Positions 52,281 through 61,942 of a stretch of 62,280 bases of DNA are shown one piece after another. Source of the stretch: M55B177 sp034722275 (GTDB taxonomy: Bacteria; Chloroflexota; Dehalococcoidia; GIF9; AB-539-J10); NCBI GenBank assembly GCA_034722275.1, contig JAYENW010000024.1, positions 1 through 62,280 of the forward strand. The letters are read 5' to 3'. A program made the translations under genes and the position numbers. Positions within the stretch are counted from its first letter, which is position 1. Every line of letters begins with the position of its first letter. The notes below the pieces were generated by a model. It was not told where the DNA came from, made no database searches, and worked only from the letters and a program-made list of their open reading frames with translations.

Positions 52281-54830
52281 TTATTTCTCCTTTGCCATTT
52301 GTTTGAGTTCGTAAAGCTTATTGATAGCTTCCAGAGGGGACATAGAATCAATATCAAGCCTGGCAATCTCATTTGATAGTTGAGAGTCTTTAGAGAAAAG
52401 TGGTATCTGCTGGACTCGCACTTTGCGTTGTGGGAGTTTGCCTTTTTTAGGGGCACGGGATTCAAGTTCAGCCAGGACTTCCTGTGCCTCAGCAATTACC
52501 GATTTAGGTAATCCGGCCAGTTGAGCTACATGAATGCCATAGCTCTTATCGGCACTGCCCGGGACAATTTTATGTAAAAAGATGACCTTGCCTCTTTCCT
52601 CTGTCACTGCTACATTGAAATTCTTTACCCTGGGCAGGATATTGGCCAAATCTACCAGTTCATGGTAGTGAGTGGCAAAGAGAGTCTTTGTTCCCAACCC
52701 GGGGTAATTGTGGATAAACTCAGCCACTGCCCAGGCGATGGAAAGCCCATCGTAGGTGGAAGTTCCCCGCCCAATCTCATCCAGGATGATGAAAGAATGT
52801 GGCGTGGCGTTGTTTAAGATATTTGCCGTCTCGGTCATCTCCACCATGAAAGTGGATTGCCCTGCGGCTAAATCCTCCTGAGCACCAATGCGTGTGAAAA
52901 TGCGGTCAACGATTCCAATGTTTGCTGTGTCAGCAGGGACAAAACTACCAATCTGTGCCAGAAGGATAATTAAAGCTACTTGCCGGAGGTAGGTGGATTT
53001 TCCTGACATGTTGGGGCCGGTGAGTATGATGAGCTGGCTATCGCTATTACAGAGGTAGGTGTCATTGGGGACAAAATTATCGCTGCCCAGGCTCTTTTCC
53101 ACCGCAGGGTGGCGGCCTCCTTTGATGTCGATAACATCAGCGTCGCTCAAAGTTGGCTTCACATAGTTATTGCGCACTGCTACCTCGGCGAGGCTGCAAA
53201 ACACGTCAATTTGGGCTATAGCTCTGGCAGTAGCCAGGATTTGCTCAGCGGCACTGCTTATCTGCTGGCACACCTGTCGAAAAACGACAGTCTCCAGCTC
53301 AGCTATTTTCTCCTGGGCGTTGAGAATCACTGACTCATATTCCTTGAGCTCGGGAGTAAAGAATCTTTCTGCTCCGGACAAGGTCTGCTTGCGAATATAA
53401 TCGGAGGGAATCAAGCCAAGATTGGCACGAGATACCTCAATATAATAGCCAAATACTCGGTTGTAACCCACCTTGAGGGACTTAATTCCGCTACGCTGCC
53501 TCTCTTTCTGTTCCAGAGAAGCCAGATATTGCTTGGCTTCCTTTGATTTGTGGCGAAGCTCATCTAATTCGGGGGAAAAACCTTCTCTTATCACACCACC
53601 CTGCTCTAAATCTCCAGGCTCATCGGCAATGGCCTGGGCGATGAGATTGACAACATCGCCGCAGGGTTTCAGTTCATCTCTCAACCACTCCCTGTAGTTC
53701 CCGGCCGCTATCGTTTCTTTCAGTTCGGGTATTTTCTCCAGGCTGCCGCGAAGCGTTATCAATTCCCTGGGTATGGCTCTGTCGCTTCTTACTCGGTTGA
53801 CCACCCTCTCCAGGTCAGCGATATCTGCCAAAAGCGATATAGTTTTTTGCCGCACCATGGCGTTGTGGTAAAACCAGGCAACCGCTTCTTGCCGCTGATT
53901 CAATTCAATCAGGTCAAGGAGAGGATGTCTCAGCCAGTTTTTCAGCAGCCTGCCCCCCATGGGCGTTCTGGTCAAATCTATGATAGCAAGAAGGAAGTGA
54001 GTACTTTCTCCCCAGCGGCCACCCTGAAAAAGCTCCAGATTGCGGCATGTCTGGCCATCGAGAACCATGAAGGAATCTGTAGAATAGGTGGTAAGGTGGG
54101 TTAACTGGGGCAAAGCTTCTTTCTGGGTTTCTCCAAGGTAATGAATCAGTGCGCCTGCAGCCATTATAGCCAGGGGTAAATGGGCACAGCCGTAGCCTTC
54201 CAGAGTTGCCACGGCAAAATGCTCTAACAAAGTCTCCTGAGCTGTGTCCTGCTCAAACCAGTAATCATCAAGTTTGGTTGCGGAGGCAGATAGAGATTCA
54301 AAAGGCGCAGCATCTTCCCGAATGAGAACTTCACTGGGCTGAAGTCGCTCCAATTCAGGATAAACCCTGGCAGTGGGAAGCTGAGTGGTGGCAAATTCGC
54401 TTGTAGTTATATCAACGTAGGCGATTCCTGCCTCTTCACCCTCGATGACCAAACTGGCCAGATAGTTATTGCTCTTGCTTTCCAGCAGATTAGGCTCAAC
54501 TACTGTACCCGGTGTTACTACGCGGATAACATCTCTTTCTACCAGTCCTTTACCTGGAGGAGTAAGCTGTTCGCAGATAGCGACTTTATGACCGCGGTTG
54601 ATGAGCCTGGCCAGATAGCTATCCCGGGCGTGATGAGGTATCCCTGCCATAGGCACTTTGTGCCCCTTGCCCATCTCGCGGGAGGTTAAAACGATATCCA
54701 GCTCCTTGGAAGCTATCCTGGCATCCTCATCGAAAGTCTCGTAGAAATCGCCCAGGCGGAAGAAAACAATAGCCTCAGGATAGCGCTGCTTAACCTTGAG
54801 GTATTGATGTCTTAACGGTGTTGTCGTCAT
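52281..54830 (-). CDS. mutS: DNA mismatch repair protein MutS
   Basis: From ATG 54830 (849 residues; a TTG one codon earlier is an alternative) the order is: mismatch-binding domain with FRLGDFYETFDEDA, connector, core/clamp, and the ATPase with Walker A LTGPNMSGKSTYLRQ and the Walker B/D-loop IILDEIGRGTSTYDG. It recognises mispairs and starts repair. mutL is not in the window. The dnaJ-like gene follows on the same strand. Confidence 0.95.
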   Translation of the reverse strand: MTTTPLRHQYLKVKQRYPEAIVFFRLGDFYETFDEDARIASKELDIVLTSREMGKGHKVPMAGIPHHARDSYLARLINRGHKVAICEQLTPPGKGLVERDVIRVVTPGTVVEPNLLESKSNNYLASLVIEGEEAGIAYVDITTSEFATTQLPTARVYPELERLQPSEVLIREDAAPFESLSASATKLDDYWFEQDTAQETLLEHFAVATLEGYGCAHLPLAIMAAGALIHYLGETQKEALPQLTHLTTYSTDSFMVLDGQTCRNLELFQGGRWGESTHFLLAIIDLTRTPMGGRLLKNWLRHPLLDLIELNQRQEAVAWFYHNAMVRQKTISLLADIADLERVVNRVRSDRAIPRELITLRGSLEKIPELKETIAAGNYREWLRDELKPCGDVVNLIAQAIADEPGDLEQGGVIREGFSPELDELRHKSKEAKQYLASLEQKERQRSGIKSLKVGYNRVFGYYIEVSRANLGLIPSDYIRKQTLSGAERFFTPELKEYESVILNAQEKIAELETVVFRQVCQQISSAAEQILATARAIAQIDVFCSLAEVAVRNNYVKPTLSDADVIDIKGGRHPAVEKSLGSDNFVPNDTYLCNSDSQLIILTGPNMSGKSTYLRQVALIILLAQIGSFVPADTANIGIVDRIFTRIGAQEDLAAGQSTFMVEMTETANILNNATPHSFIILDEIGRGTSTYDGLSIAWAVAEFIHNYPGLGTKTLFATHYHELVDLANILPRVKNFNVAVTEERGKVIFLHKIVPGSADKSYGIHVAQLAGLPKSVIAEAQEVLAELESRAPKKGKLPQRKVRVQQIPLFSKDSQLSNEIARLDIDSMSPLEAINKLYELKQMAKEK

Positions 54831-54972
54831 CAATATTATTTTAGTAGTTAAAGAGATATAAAGCCAACAGACATTAGAATGGAGGCTTCAACAAAAGCAG
54901 CCAAAGCACTATAATGATGGTGGAAGGGAGGAAATTAAAGGCTGGCATTCTTGACTATTGGGGTAATATACA

Positions 54973-55875
54973 ATGCTTAATCAAAGAGTGAGTTTCACAA
55001 CTGAAGAAGAGCTTCAAGAGGCAATATTACAAGAAAAAATAAAAGGGACTCCTGACTTAGAGATTGGCCAGAGATATGGAGTCACGTTTGGGTATATTGA
55101 ACGGCTCATTACCAAGTCGCAGGGAGTCAGCGTTAGTGCTTTTAAGGTTTCTAAAAAAGTGAAAACGCTTTACCCAAAGGATTTTAAAGAAGAACAAACA
55201 ACAGTTTGGAGTTTTAAACAAAGAGGTAGTTGGGCAACTCACAGCGGAGAATATAGAGGAAATTGGTCACCTTATATCCCGCGAAATGTAATTCTTAAAT
55301 ATTCAGAACCTGGTGAATTAGTTTTAGATTATTTCTGTGGGGCTGGAACAACTGCTGTAGAAGCAAAGTTGTTAGGAAGAAGATGTATTGCTATGGACAT
55401 AAATGATGGCGCAATTGAGCTAGCAAAAAGAAATATGGCTTTTGACATCAAGTCCACGCAGCAAAGATCTCTTATAAAGAGTGAAGAATACCCTCAGATT
55501 TATGAGCCTGAGCTTAAGGTGGGAGATGTAAGGGAACTGTCTTTCTTACAGGATAACTCGGCAGACTTAATCTGTGCTCATCCTCCCTACGCAAATATTA
55601 TTCATTATACTGATTCTCAGGAGGGAGATTTATCATTCTGTGACATTGATGAGTTCCTAAAGGAAATGACCAAGGTTGCCAAGGAAAGTTTTAGAGTACT
55701 GAAGCCAGGGAGACAATGTGCCATCTTAATAGGAGATATGCGAAGGAAGAAACATGTAATTCCCTTGGGTTTTAGACTTATAAATGTGTATTTGGATGCT
55801 GGCTTTAAATTGAGAGAGCTTGTTATCAAACGGCAACATAACTGCAAGACTACAGGATTTTGGTATGCTAACTAA
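54973..55875 (+). CDS. DNA methyltransferase of a type II restriction-modification system
   Basis: The 300 residues show the amino-methyltransferase order of N6-adenine or N4-cytosine enzymes. Motif I is FCGAGTT (121-127), within a typical Y.P.....Y...G..VLD frame, and motif IV is HPPY (203-206). The N-terminal 60 residues look like a small helical target-reading part. It is AT-rich, unlike neighbouring genes. The nuclease gene overlaps it by 11 nt. Recognition sequence unknown. Confidence 0.87.
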   Translation: MLNQRVSFTTEEELQEAILQEKIKGTPDLEIGQRYGVTFGYIERLITKSQGVSVSAFKVSKKVKTLYPKDFKEEQTTVWSFKQRGSWATHSGEYRGNWSPYIPRNVILKYSEPGELVLDYFCGAGTTAVEAKLLGRRCIAMDINDGAIELAKRNMAFDIKSTQQRSLIKSEEYPQIYEPELKVGDVRELSFLQDNSADLICAHPPYANIIHYTDSQEGDLSFCDIDEFLKEMTKVAKESFRVLKPGRQCAILIGDMRRKKHVIPLGFRLINVYLDAGFKLRELVIKRQHNCKTTGFWYAN

Positions 55876-56647
55876 AATGGACGAGCAAAAGTTAACCTGG
55901 AAAGATGTTGTAAGAGACGCCTTATTAAAATTGGGTGAGCAGGGACATTTATCTGAAATTAATAAGATAGTGGAAGGTCATCCAAAAACTAAGACTAATC
56001 CAACTTGGCGGGATACTATCAGAAGGGTTGTAAGACAATATAAGATATTCGAACCAGTGTCGCCTGAAAGAAGCGGTATTTATAAAGTCGTGGAAGAAAT
56101 TTCAATAAGGCCCGAGGCACAAGGTTTTACTAAAGAGCCAGAGATTGACCACGGAATTGCTCAAGGAATGTTAGTTACACTTGGAAAAATATATGGATAC
56201 GAAACTTATGCACCTCCACATGACCAGACTATTAGAAGTTTTCTAGATAAACCGTTAAGAGATTTTGTGACTGTATCTGACTGCACTGACATTTTCAGAG
56301 GCCCAAATTTATCAAAGATTAGGGAGATAGATTCCTTATGGTTTGATGAGGATGATTATGGACTATTTCCAGTGTACGCTTTTGAAGTAGAAGAAACAAC
56401 AAGGGTGAAGTCCGGTTTAGATAGGCTGTTAAAAATACCACGAAGGTTTCCTGCTCGATTTTTTGTTATTGGTCCGAGTACAAAGGAGAAAGATTTATTT
56501 GAGCGATATATTAATCAGACGCCATTTAGAGATTTTAGAGACAGGTTTCTGTTTAAACTTTACGAAGAGTTAGAGGAGTTATATAACGCTGCCTTAATTC
56601 ATAATGACCGACGAGAACAATTCGGAGTTATTGAGAGGGGGAGATAA
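55865..56647 (+). CDS. Putative restriction endonuclease with N-terminal winged helix
   Basis: From ATG 55865 (or ATG 55877) the protein has 260 residues. Residues 10-75 (TWKDVVRDALLKLGEQGHLS...TIRRVVRQY) fit a winged-helix HARE-HTH domain found in restriction enzymes. The C-terminal half has IDSLWF with Asp156 and FEVEETT (174-180), a D-x17-ExE arrangement similar to PD-(D/E)XK nucleases with VYAFEVEHT-type motifs. It follows the methyltransferase with 11-nt overlap. The assignment as its cognate nuclease is an inference from fold and order. Confidence 0.68.
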   Translation: MLTKMDEQKLTWKDVVRDALLKLGEQGHLSEINKIVEGHPKTKTNPTWRDTIRRVVRQYKIFEPVSPERSGIYKVVEEISIRPEAQGFTKEPEIDHGIAQGMLVTLGKIYGYETYAPPHDQTIRSFLDKPLRDFVTVSDCTDIFRGPNLSKIREIDSLWFDEDDYGLFPVYAFEVEETTRVKSGLDRLLKIPRRFPARFFVIGPSTKEKDLFERYINQTPFRDFRDRFLFKLYEELEELYNAALIHNDRREQFGVIERGR

Positions 56648-56651
56648 AGAT

Positions 56652-56909
56652 ATGCCTACAATAATTATCGATTCCCAATATCATCGTAATCAATTTGATG
56701 ATTGGCTTGCAGGTGGAACAGTTGAAGATAACGGAAAGACTTATTACTGGTCTGCACAAGACAGTAATTACGGGTTTGGTTGGGAAATTGAACCGATTAC
56801 CAAAGAGGACTGGAATGATATTTCTGAAGACCAATTCGATAAAGTTATCACATTGATTGAAAAATGTCTTCATGAACACAAAACCAAATATATCTTTGAG
56901 GCTGTGTAG
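56652..56909 (+). CDS. Small acidic protein in the R-M locus
   Basis: From ATG 56652 (85 residues, preceded by GGGGGAG) the protein is acidic with aromatic-rich segments (YHRNQFDDWLAGG, KTYYWSAQDSNYGFGWE). I recognise no domain. It lies 4 nt after the nuclease gene. Small acidic genes in this position can be controllers, inhibitors or accessory factors; none of these can be chosen. Confidence 0.6.
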   Translation: MPTIIIDSQYHRNQFDDWLAGGTVEDNGKTYYWSAQDSNYGFGWEIEPITKEDWNDISEDQFDKVITLIEKCLHEHKTKYIFEAV

Positions 56910-56920
56910 ACAAATTAGAT

Positions 56921-57394
56921 GTGATGAGCGACAAAAATACTATGAGAGTAGCTTTGAGAACTGGGATTCTCCAATTTCGTATTCCTTTACTTGCTAGTTT
57001 CCTGGATGTTTTTTGTTATCAGTATTCTATGGTAGATAAATTAAATCGCGAAGCTTGGAGAAGGGTGTGGGAAGAATGGGGTAAGATTTCTAACAATCAT
57101 AGACCCCCAACGCCAGCATCGATGGACTACTTAATTTTTAGACTTGGCAGGATAGCCTGTCGCCCAAACAAGCGTTTTTGTCCACCCGAAGAAGCAGTCA
57201 CTGAGAAGAAATTGGAGAGCTTAATCCCGCAGGATAGATTGATTTTCAGAGCTGACAGGTACTGCATTTTTAGTGAGGTTTGTCAGTTAGAGAGAAAGAT
57301 ATTGAATGCTCCTAACAGTATTTCAATTGAAGGAAGAACAGGGTGGAAGAGCGGAAAGACTGGTGAAGGTGGAGGAGGTGGAATTTCATCTTGA
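56921..57394 (+). CDS. Cys-rich protein with EndoIII-like iron-sulfur loop
   Basis: The 157 residues include C80-x6-C87 and C115-x5-C121, in DYLIFRLGRIACRPNKRFC and YCIFSEVC. EndoIII/MutY glycosylases have C-x6-C-x2-C-x5-C after a GR..C turn. Here the two Cys pairs match but 27 residues separate them, not two, and no helix-hairpin-helix is seen. It could be a DNA-repair-like accessory of the R-M locus. The Gly-rich end (GEGGGGGISS) is odd. This identification is tentative. Confidence 0.55.
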   Translation: MMSDKNTMRVALRTGILQFRIPLLASFLDVFCYQYSMVDKLNREAWRRVWEEWGKISNNHRPPTPASMDYLIFRLGRIACRPNKRFCPPEEAVTEKKLESLIPQDRLIFRADRYCIFSEVCQLERKILNAPNSISIEGRTGWKSGKTGEGGGGGISS

Positions 57395-57396
57395 AG

Positions 57397-57555
57397 ATGA
57401 GCCCGCTGTATTGTCTAACACTGCATGGAGGGTTTGTGCTTTACACGGCTCACCCAAATTCTCATGGAGCAAAAATCTCTTTTACGCCAGAAACATTATA
57501 TACGGAAAGTGAGGCAAATTATATCTGGGTTAAGATAAGGTCTCTACCATGTTAG
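57397..57555 (+). CDS. Very small protein between R-M locus and ybeY
   Basis: A 52-residue frame (MSPLYCLTLHGGFVLYTAHP...) starts 3 nt after the previous stop and runs 7 nt into ybeY. The later half (TPETLYTESEANYIWVKI) has composition like a real strand-rich domain. It may be a true small gene or the end of a frame-shifted longer one. Overlapping longer frames here look weaker. Confidence 0.4.
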   Translation: MSPLYCLTLHGGFVLYTAHPNSHGAKISFTPETLYTESEANYIWVKIRSLPC

Positions 57556-58034
57556 AAGAAATTGGAATTTCGGTTAAGGAAGACTTCCAAGATTGTATTG
57601 ATGAAGACTGGGCAAGGAAGATAGTCCAGAAAGTCCTTGAGGCTGAAGGTGTGGCTTCTCCTTATGAAGTGAGCCTGGTTTTCACCGATTCTGAGACGGT
57701 GCGTAAGCTCAACCGGGATTACCGTGGTGTGGATTCCCCTACAGATGTGATTGCCTTTTACATGCTTCCCCAACAGGATGATAAAGATAACTTCTTTGCT
57801 CTGCCTCCTGATGGCATAGTTCGCCTCGGAGAGGTTATCATCTCCTATCCCCAAGCAGCAGAACAGGCCAGGGAGCAGGGGCATTCTGTTGATAAAGAGC
57901 TGGCATTACTTATTATTCATGGCGTGCTTCATCTCCTGGGCTATGACCACGAAAAGCCAGAAGAAGAAAGTAGGATGAGAGCCAGGGAGAAGGAACTCTT
58001 ATGGAAGAAAGTTTTGCAAGGGGGAAATGAATAA
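57549..58034 (+). CDS. ybeY: Endoribonuclease YbeY
   Basis: The 161 residues contain the zinc motif HGVLHLLGYDHEKP (H..HL.GYDH), with LNRDYRGVDSPTDVIAF earlier. YbeY matures the 3' end of 16S rRNA and aids ribosome quality control. The length is normal. It follows the R-M locus by overlap with a small frame. Confidence 0.94.
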   Translation: MLEEIGISVKEDFQDCIDEDWARKIVQKVLEAEGVASPYEVSLVFTDSETVRKLNRDYRGVDSPTDVIAFYMLPQQDDKDNFFALPPDGIVRLGEVIISYPQAAEQAREQGHSVDKELALLIIHGVLHLLGYDHEKPEEESRMRAREKELLWKKVLQGGNE

Positions 58035-58130
58035 ACAGATATCGCGCATCTCTTATGAATCCGTCAAAACAAGTTCAGATATATGATATTGTGTGAAATC
58101 ATAGGCTGTTTGGTGAAAGAGGTATAGATT

Positions 58131-58889
58131 ATGATGAAGATGAACGCAAAGAGAGGGCTGTTGACACTTTTGGCAGTGCTGGTAGTGGTAACTATGTTGA
58201 TAGGTGGATGTGTTCCTGAACAAAAAGGAGCACCTGCGGGAAAGCCAGCAGAACAGAAAGGAGCTCTTGAAATTGAGGTTATAGACTCTGGTGAGCCCAT
58301 TTCTGGCGCTGAGGTTTGGGTTTGGGAAAAAGAGAAATTTGGTGGCAATCCTCAGTGGACACAGGCTACTGGTCAGGATGGGATAACGTTTTTTAGTTTG
58401 CCTGTTGCAATGTATGTGGTGAGTTTATCTCCCTCGAAATATTATTCCTCTTCAGAAGAAGCCATTCAAAATGTCATATATTTTGAGATTAAGACAGGTG
58501 GTGAAACAGTTGAGCGAACTCTCAAGCTGCCGGAAACCTTCGAACAGCCCGATGAAGCGACCTTCAAGGAATATTTTTCGGATATGGGACTTGGTAAAAT
58601 GTCTGCTGGTGGGAAGCTTCCTCAAGACCTCCAGCGAAATGCTAATATTTTCGCCCCGGGAGACCAAATTTGCATCTACGGTACAGTTATCCGAGAAGTT
58701 CAAATTTCCACTCTAATTTATGATTTGCGAAGCAAAAAACCTGTTGGTAAAAAACAAGCCTATGCCAAACCTTTAAGTAAAGGTGGATTTGCTGGATGCA
58801 GCCCTGCTGATTTATCTGCCGGGAAATACGAATATAAAATCTATGTTGGTGATGTGCTTATAGCTATATTCCCCTTTGAGGTTCGCTAA
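58131..58889 (+). CDS. Secreted lipoprotein, unknown function
   Basis: The 252 residues start with a lipoprotein signal (LLTLLAVLVVVTMLIGGC), Cys being the lipid-modified residue in the LIGGC lipobox. A Pro/Gly/Ala-rich linker follows (PEQKGAPAGKPAEQ), then ISGAEVWVWEKEKFGG, with a strand-rich rest. This suggests an immunoglobulin-like or carboxypeptidase-regulatory fold (GA.V.V). It would sit on the outer face of the membrane. Confidence 0.75.
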   Translation: MMKMNAKRGLLTLLAVLVVVTMLIGGCVPEQKGAPAGKPAEQKGALEIEVIDSGEPISGAEVWVWEKEKFGGNPQWTQATGQDGITFFSLPVAMYVVSLSPSKYYSSSEEAIQNVIYFEIKTGGETVERTLKLPETFEQPDEATFKEYFSDMGLGKMSAGGKLPQDLQRNANIFAPGDQICIYGTVIREVQISTLIYDLRSKKPVGKKQAYAKPLSKGGFAGCSPADLSAGKYEYKIYVGDVLIAIFPFEVR

Positions 58890-59097
58890 CAAAGGAAGAC
58901 TTTTGGGACAATGCTGTGGGCGAGTCTTTTCGCATAATTGAGCTCTGGCTAGTTGTGGCTAGTGGTTTTTTGCTTAATGGAGTTTACGTGCTATAATTTT
59001 CTGCAAGTGGCAAGTCTATCGATGTTAGTCTGGGTTTGAGGGCACAAGCAGGCATAGGCCGAGGTCTTTTAAAGTGTAAAATGCTGAGGAGGTGCAG

Positions 59098-59385
59098 ATG
59101 GCTAAATTTATAATGTTAACAACGCTCACAGATGAAGGAAGGAAAACCATCAGGGACAACCCTGAAAGGATCAAGGAAGTCAACAAAGAGGTTGGGGCAA
59201 TGGGAGCAAAAATTCTTGCCCAGTATGCCATATTGGGCCCATATGACTTTATCAACATTCTGGAAGCTCCCAACAGCGAAGCGATATCTAAGTTAGCGAT
59301 AGCGCTGGGCGCAAGGGGTACACTTCAAACCATGACCCTGGCCGCCATGGATGTGGACGAGTTCATCAGTGGTATCAAGAAGTGA
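59098..59385 (+). CDS. GYD-domain protein
   Basis: From ATG 59098, with GAGGAGG before it, the protein is 95 residues. GPYDFINI matches the GYD signature, after MAKFIMLTTLTDEG. GYD proteins are small and ferredoxin-like with unknown role. The gene stands alone between two lipoprotein genes. Confidence 0.82.
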   Translation: MAKFIMLTTLTDEGRKTIRDNPERIKEVNKEVGAMGAKILAQYAILGPYDFINILEAPNSEAISKLAIALGARGTLQTMTLAAMDVDEFISGIKK

Positions 59386-59602
59386 AACTGCTCCCTCGGC
59401 TGCCTGTTTGTGCCAACAATCTGAGACATCATTGAACCCACTCGTATACATCGTATTCATTTCCTTATTGTGCTGCCATGCATGATGTTCTCGGTTGTTT
59501 CTATTTGAGCCAGATGACATAGAGGAAGTTAATGTGTTGTTAACCAAGTTTGCCTATATTAATATACAATGAAATTCCGCTTATTAAAGAGGAGATTTTA
59601 TA

Positions 59603-60166
59603 ATGAATAAGAAGCTTTTTTGTCTTCTGTTAGTAATTGGATTGCTTGTTTTCGGAATAGCGATGGTTGGTTGTGAAAAAGAAGGTGGGGGTGCTGGAAA
59701 GCCGGAAGGGCCCCCAAAACTTGAGGGAGCAAAGCCATTGGAGAATGCTATAGAAATAAAGGCAGAAGGGAAGATTTTGCATTATCAAAGAGAGTCCTTC
59801 TGGAACAGTGAAGATTTTTCCGGGATTTTAGAATCAAAAAAGGAATTTGAAGCCGAAGAGAGCGACTCTTTTGAGAAAGCCTTGGAAAACTATGACCTGG
59901 GTGTTATCAATCTTGAGTTCCAGGTTGATGAAGCAAGGAAAACAAGTATCTTGATGGGCGACATAAAAGGTGCGGTGTATAACACTAATTCTTACGAATT
60001 CCATTGGCTTTTAGGCGATTTGCCCTTTGACCTATATCAATTTCAGCAGTCGAAAAAAGAACTTAACTATGAAGGAGAAGTCAATGGTGTCCCCACAACA
60101 ATCAGACTCGTTTTCCCTTATACTATAGCTCATTGTCATGAGCATGTTTGGCCATCGAAATCGTGA
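59603..60166 (+). CDS. Lipoprotein, unknown function
   Basis: The 187 residues begin with a signal (FCLLLVIGLLVFGIAMVGC) and the lipidated Cys in the AMVGC lipobox. A Gly/Pro/Glu-rich linker (EKEGGGAGKPEGPPKLEG) follows. The rest is acidic and unrecognised. GAGGAG lies before the ATG. Its architecture parallels the lipoprotein at 58131, though the bodies differ. Confidence 0.72.
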   Translation: MNKKLFCLLLVIGLLVFGIAMVGCEKEGGGAGKPEGPPKLEGAKPLENAIEIKAEGKILHYQRESFWNSEDFSGILESKKEFEAEESDSFEKALENYDLGVINLEFQVDEARKTSILMGDIKGAVYNTNSYEFHWLLGDLPFDLYQFQQSKKELNYEGEVNGVPTTIRLVFPYTIAHCHEHVWPSKS

Positions 60167-60363
60167 TGAAGAATAATAAGAAAATGGCAGCCTTATAAAC
60201 CAAGAGACGTGTTTTTCTCGATAATGGCCCCCTTGTTTAGTTGCAAAGGCAAGTTACAATCCCGTGGAAACGGTCTTCATCAATTTTGACTGCCTTTATT
60301 TTGGTGTTTATACTGGAGGAGAACCCTTAAATTATTGTAGGTAAGAGCAAGTAAGTTAGAGCA

Positions 60364-61131
60364 ATGAAGATATTATCGTGGAATGTCAATGGCATCAGAG
60401 CAGTTGAGCGGAAAGGCTTTTTACGATGGCTGTATCATGAACTTCCCGATATTCTCTGTCTACAGGAAACGAAAGCATACCCGGACCAACTAAGCCAGGA
60501 GCTTCAACACCCCCAGGGCTACCATGAATATTGGAATTACCCCGAAAAGAAAGGCTATAGTGGAGTCGTTACCTTCGCCAAAGAACTTCCTCCCACTGTG
60601 CGATATGACCTTGGCATTGAAGAATTTGATGTAGAGGGAAGGATTATAATTGCAGAATACCCTCAATTCGCCCTTCTAAATGTATATTTCCCCAATGGCA
60701 AGAGAGACGAAACACGACTGAAATATAAGCTAGACTTTTATGAGCTTACATTTGAGGTTCTTGAGGAAATCAAAGCGAAGAATAGCAAGCTCATCATTTG
60801 TGGCGATTTTAACACTGCTCACAAGAAGATAGACCTGGCTGATCCCAAGAAGAATGAGAAGACCTCGGGATTTCTACCTATTGAGAGAGTCTGGATGGAC
60901 AAGCTGGTAGCTCATGGCTATGTTGATGCATTTCGCTACTTTAATAAAGAACCGAATCAGTATACCTGGTGGGATTTAAGGACAAAAGCCAGAGACAGAA
61001 ATATAGGTTGGAGACTTGACTACTTTTTTGTTAGCGAGAACCTGCTGAGCTCCGTGACCAGGGCATTTATCATGCCTCAAGTGATGGGTTCTGATCATTG
61101 TCCTGTCGGTATCGAGCTTAAAGATGGTTAG
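60364..61131 (+). CDS. xth: Exodeoxyribonuclease III
   Basis: The 255 residues form an AP endonuclease/exonuclease III fold. SWNVNGIRAVERKGF, LQETKA, GDFNTAHKKIDLADP and GSDHCPVGIEL provide the metal- and phosphate-binding residues in family order. It cuts at abasic sites in base excision repair. The length is normal. Confidence 0.94.
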   Translation: MKILSWNVNGIRAVERKGFLRWLYHELPDILCLQETKAYPDQLSQELQHPQGYHEYWNYPEKKGYSGVVTFAKELPPTVRYDLGIEEFDVEGRIIIAEYPQFALLNVYFPNGKRDETRLKYKLDFYELTFEVLEEIKAKNSKLIICGDFNTAHKKIDLADPKKNEKTSGFLPIERVWMDKLVAHGYVDAFRYFNKEPNQYTWWDLRTKARDRNIGWRLDYFFVSENLLSSVTRAFIMPQVMGSDHCPVGIELKDG

Positions 61132-61149
61132 TGCGAATCGCTGCGAGTG

Positions 61150-61791
61150 TTAGATTTGGATTATTTTTCCAGCTCCACCATCAATACATTTTTCGGGGTA
61201 TAAAGATTTTATTTCTGACTTAAATTGCGTGCAATGACAGGGACAAATCAATTCCAAATTCTTGAATAAATCAAATTCGTGAAATCCATGCAATCCACCA
61301 ATGATTCCATAGATTTTCCCAAACTCTGAAGCGGCTCCAAGAATATGTGCCATTCTTGGGTGAGAACATCCTGCAATTATTACTATCCCCTTATCTGTTT
61401 TGATTGCCATGCTCTGCTCTATACCATCGAGCTCGCCGGTGGAGAAAACATTTTCGTGGATTTGAAGAGACTCTTTAACGCTAACTGTCTCTTTTGCTCT
61501 GGAAGGTTTAGGGCATGAAAGAGGGACATAAACTTTGACCTCTGGATTTACTTTAAGGAAATCAGAAAGCCCACCAATATGATCAAAATGGGGATGGGAG
61601 ATAAAAACCTCATCAATGGAGGCTGGTTCGATATTGAGCTTTTTCATGTTCGAAAGAAGTATAGAGCCATTTGTGCCGCTATCAAAAAGAATTCTGGGTG
61701 TATTCTCTATTTCTACCAGTGAAGAGAAACCCCAATCGGATTTAAGACCTCGTTGATAAACAGTATTGTCATAAATAATGGTGATTTTCAC
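61150..61791 (-). CDS. Metallo-beta-lactamase fold hydrolase
   Basis: The 213 residues have the HxHxDH-type motif SHPHFDHIGG and a later metal His in IIAGCSHPRM, with the IIGGLHGF turn. This layout fits the pterin/ribofuranosyl-aminobenzene phosphate synthase-like (MJ0301-type) MBL group. Substrate unknown. It converges with xth. Confidence 0.85.
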   Translation of the reverse strand: MKITIIYDNTVYQRGLKSDWGFSSLVEIENTPRILFDSGTNGSILLSNMKKLNIEPASIDEVFISHPHFDHIGGLSDFLKVNPEVKVYVPLSCPKPSRAKETVSVKESLQIHENVFSTGELDGIEQSMAIKTDKGIVIIAGCSHPRMAHILGAASEFGKIYGIIGGLHGFHEFDLFKNLELICPCHCTQFKSEIKSLYPEKCIDGGAGKIIQI

Positions 61792-61942
61792 TTTTACCTC
61801 CTCTCTTTTTATTGTTGCTAAAACGCTATCTCATTTTAATCCTTTCCCTTCAGTGATGCCAAGGAGCAACCTCAGAGATGCCCGTTATTTCACTTGCTGC
61901 TTCGTTATTCAGGTGAGGATTCGACCAAGATGATAAACTAAA

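Noticed and set aside
57306..57512. 68-residue frame overlapping the Cys-rich protein gene
   Set aside because: Its composition looks like frame noise; the small frame at 57397-57555 is more plausible, though still weak.
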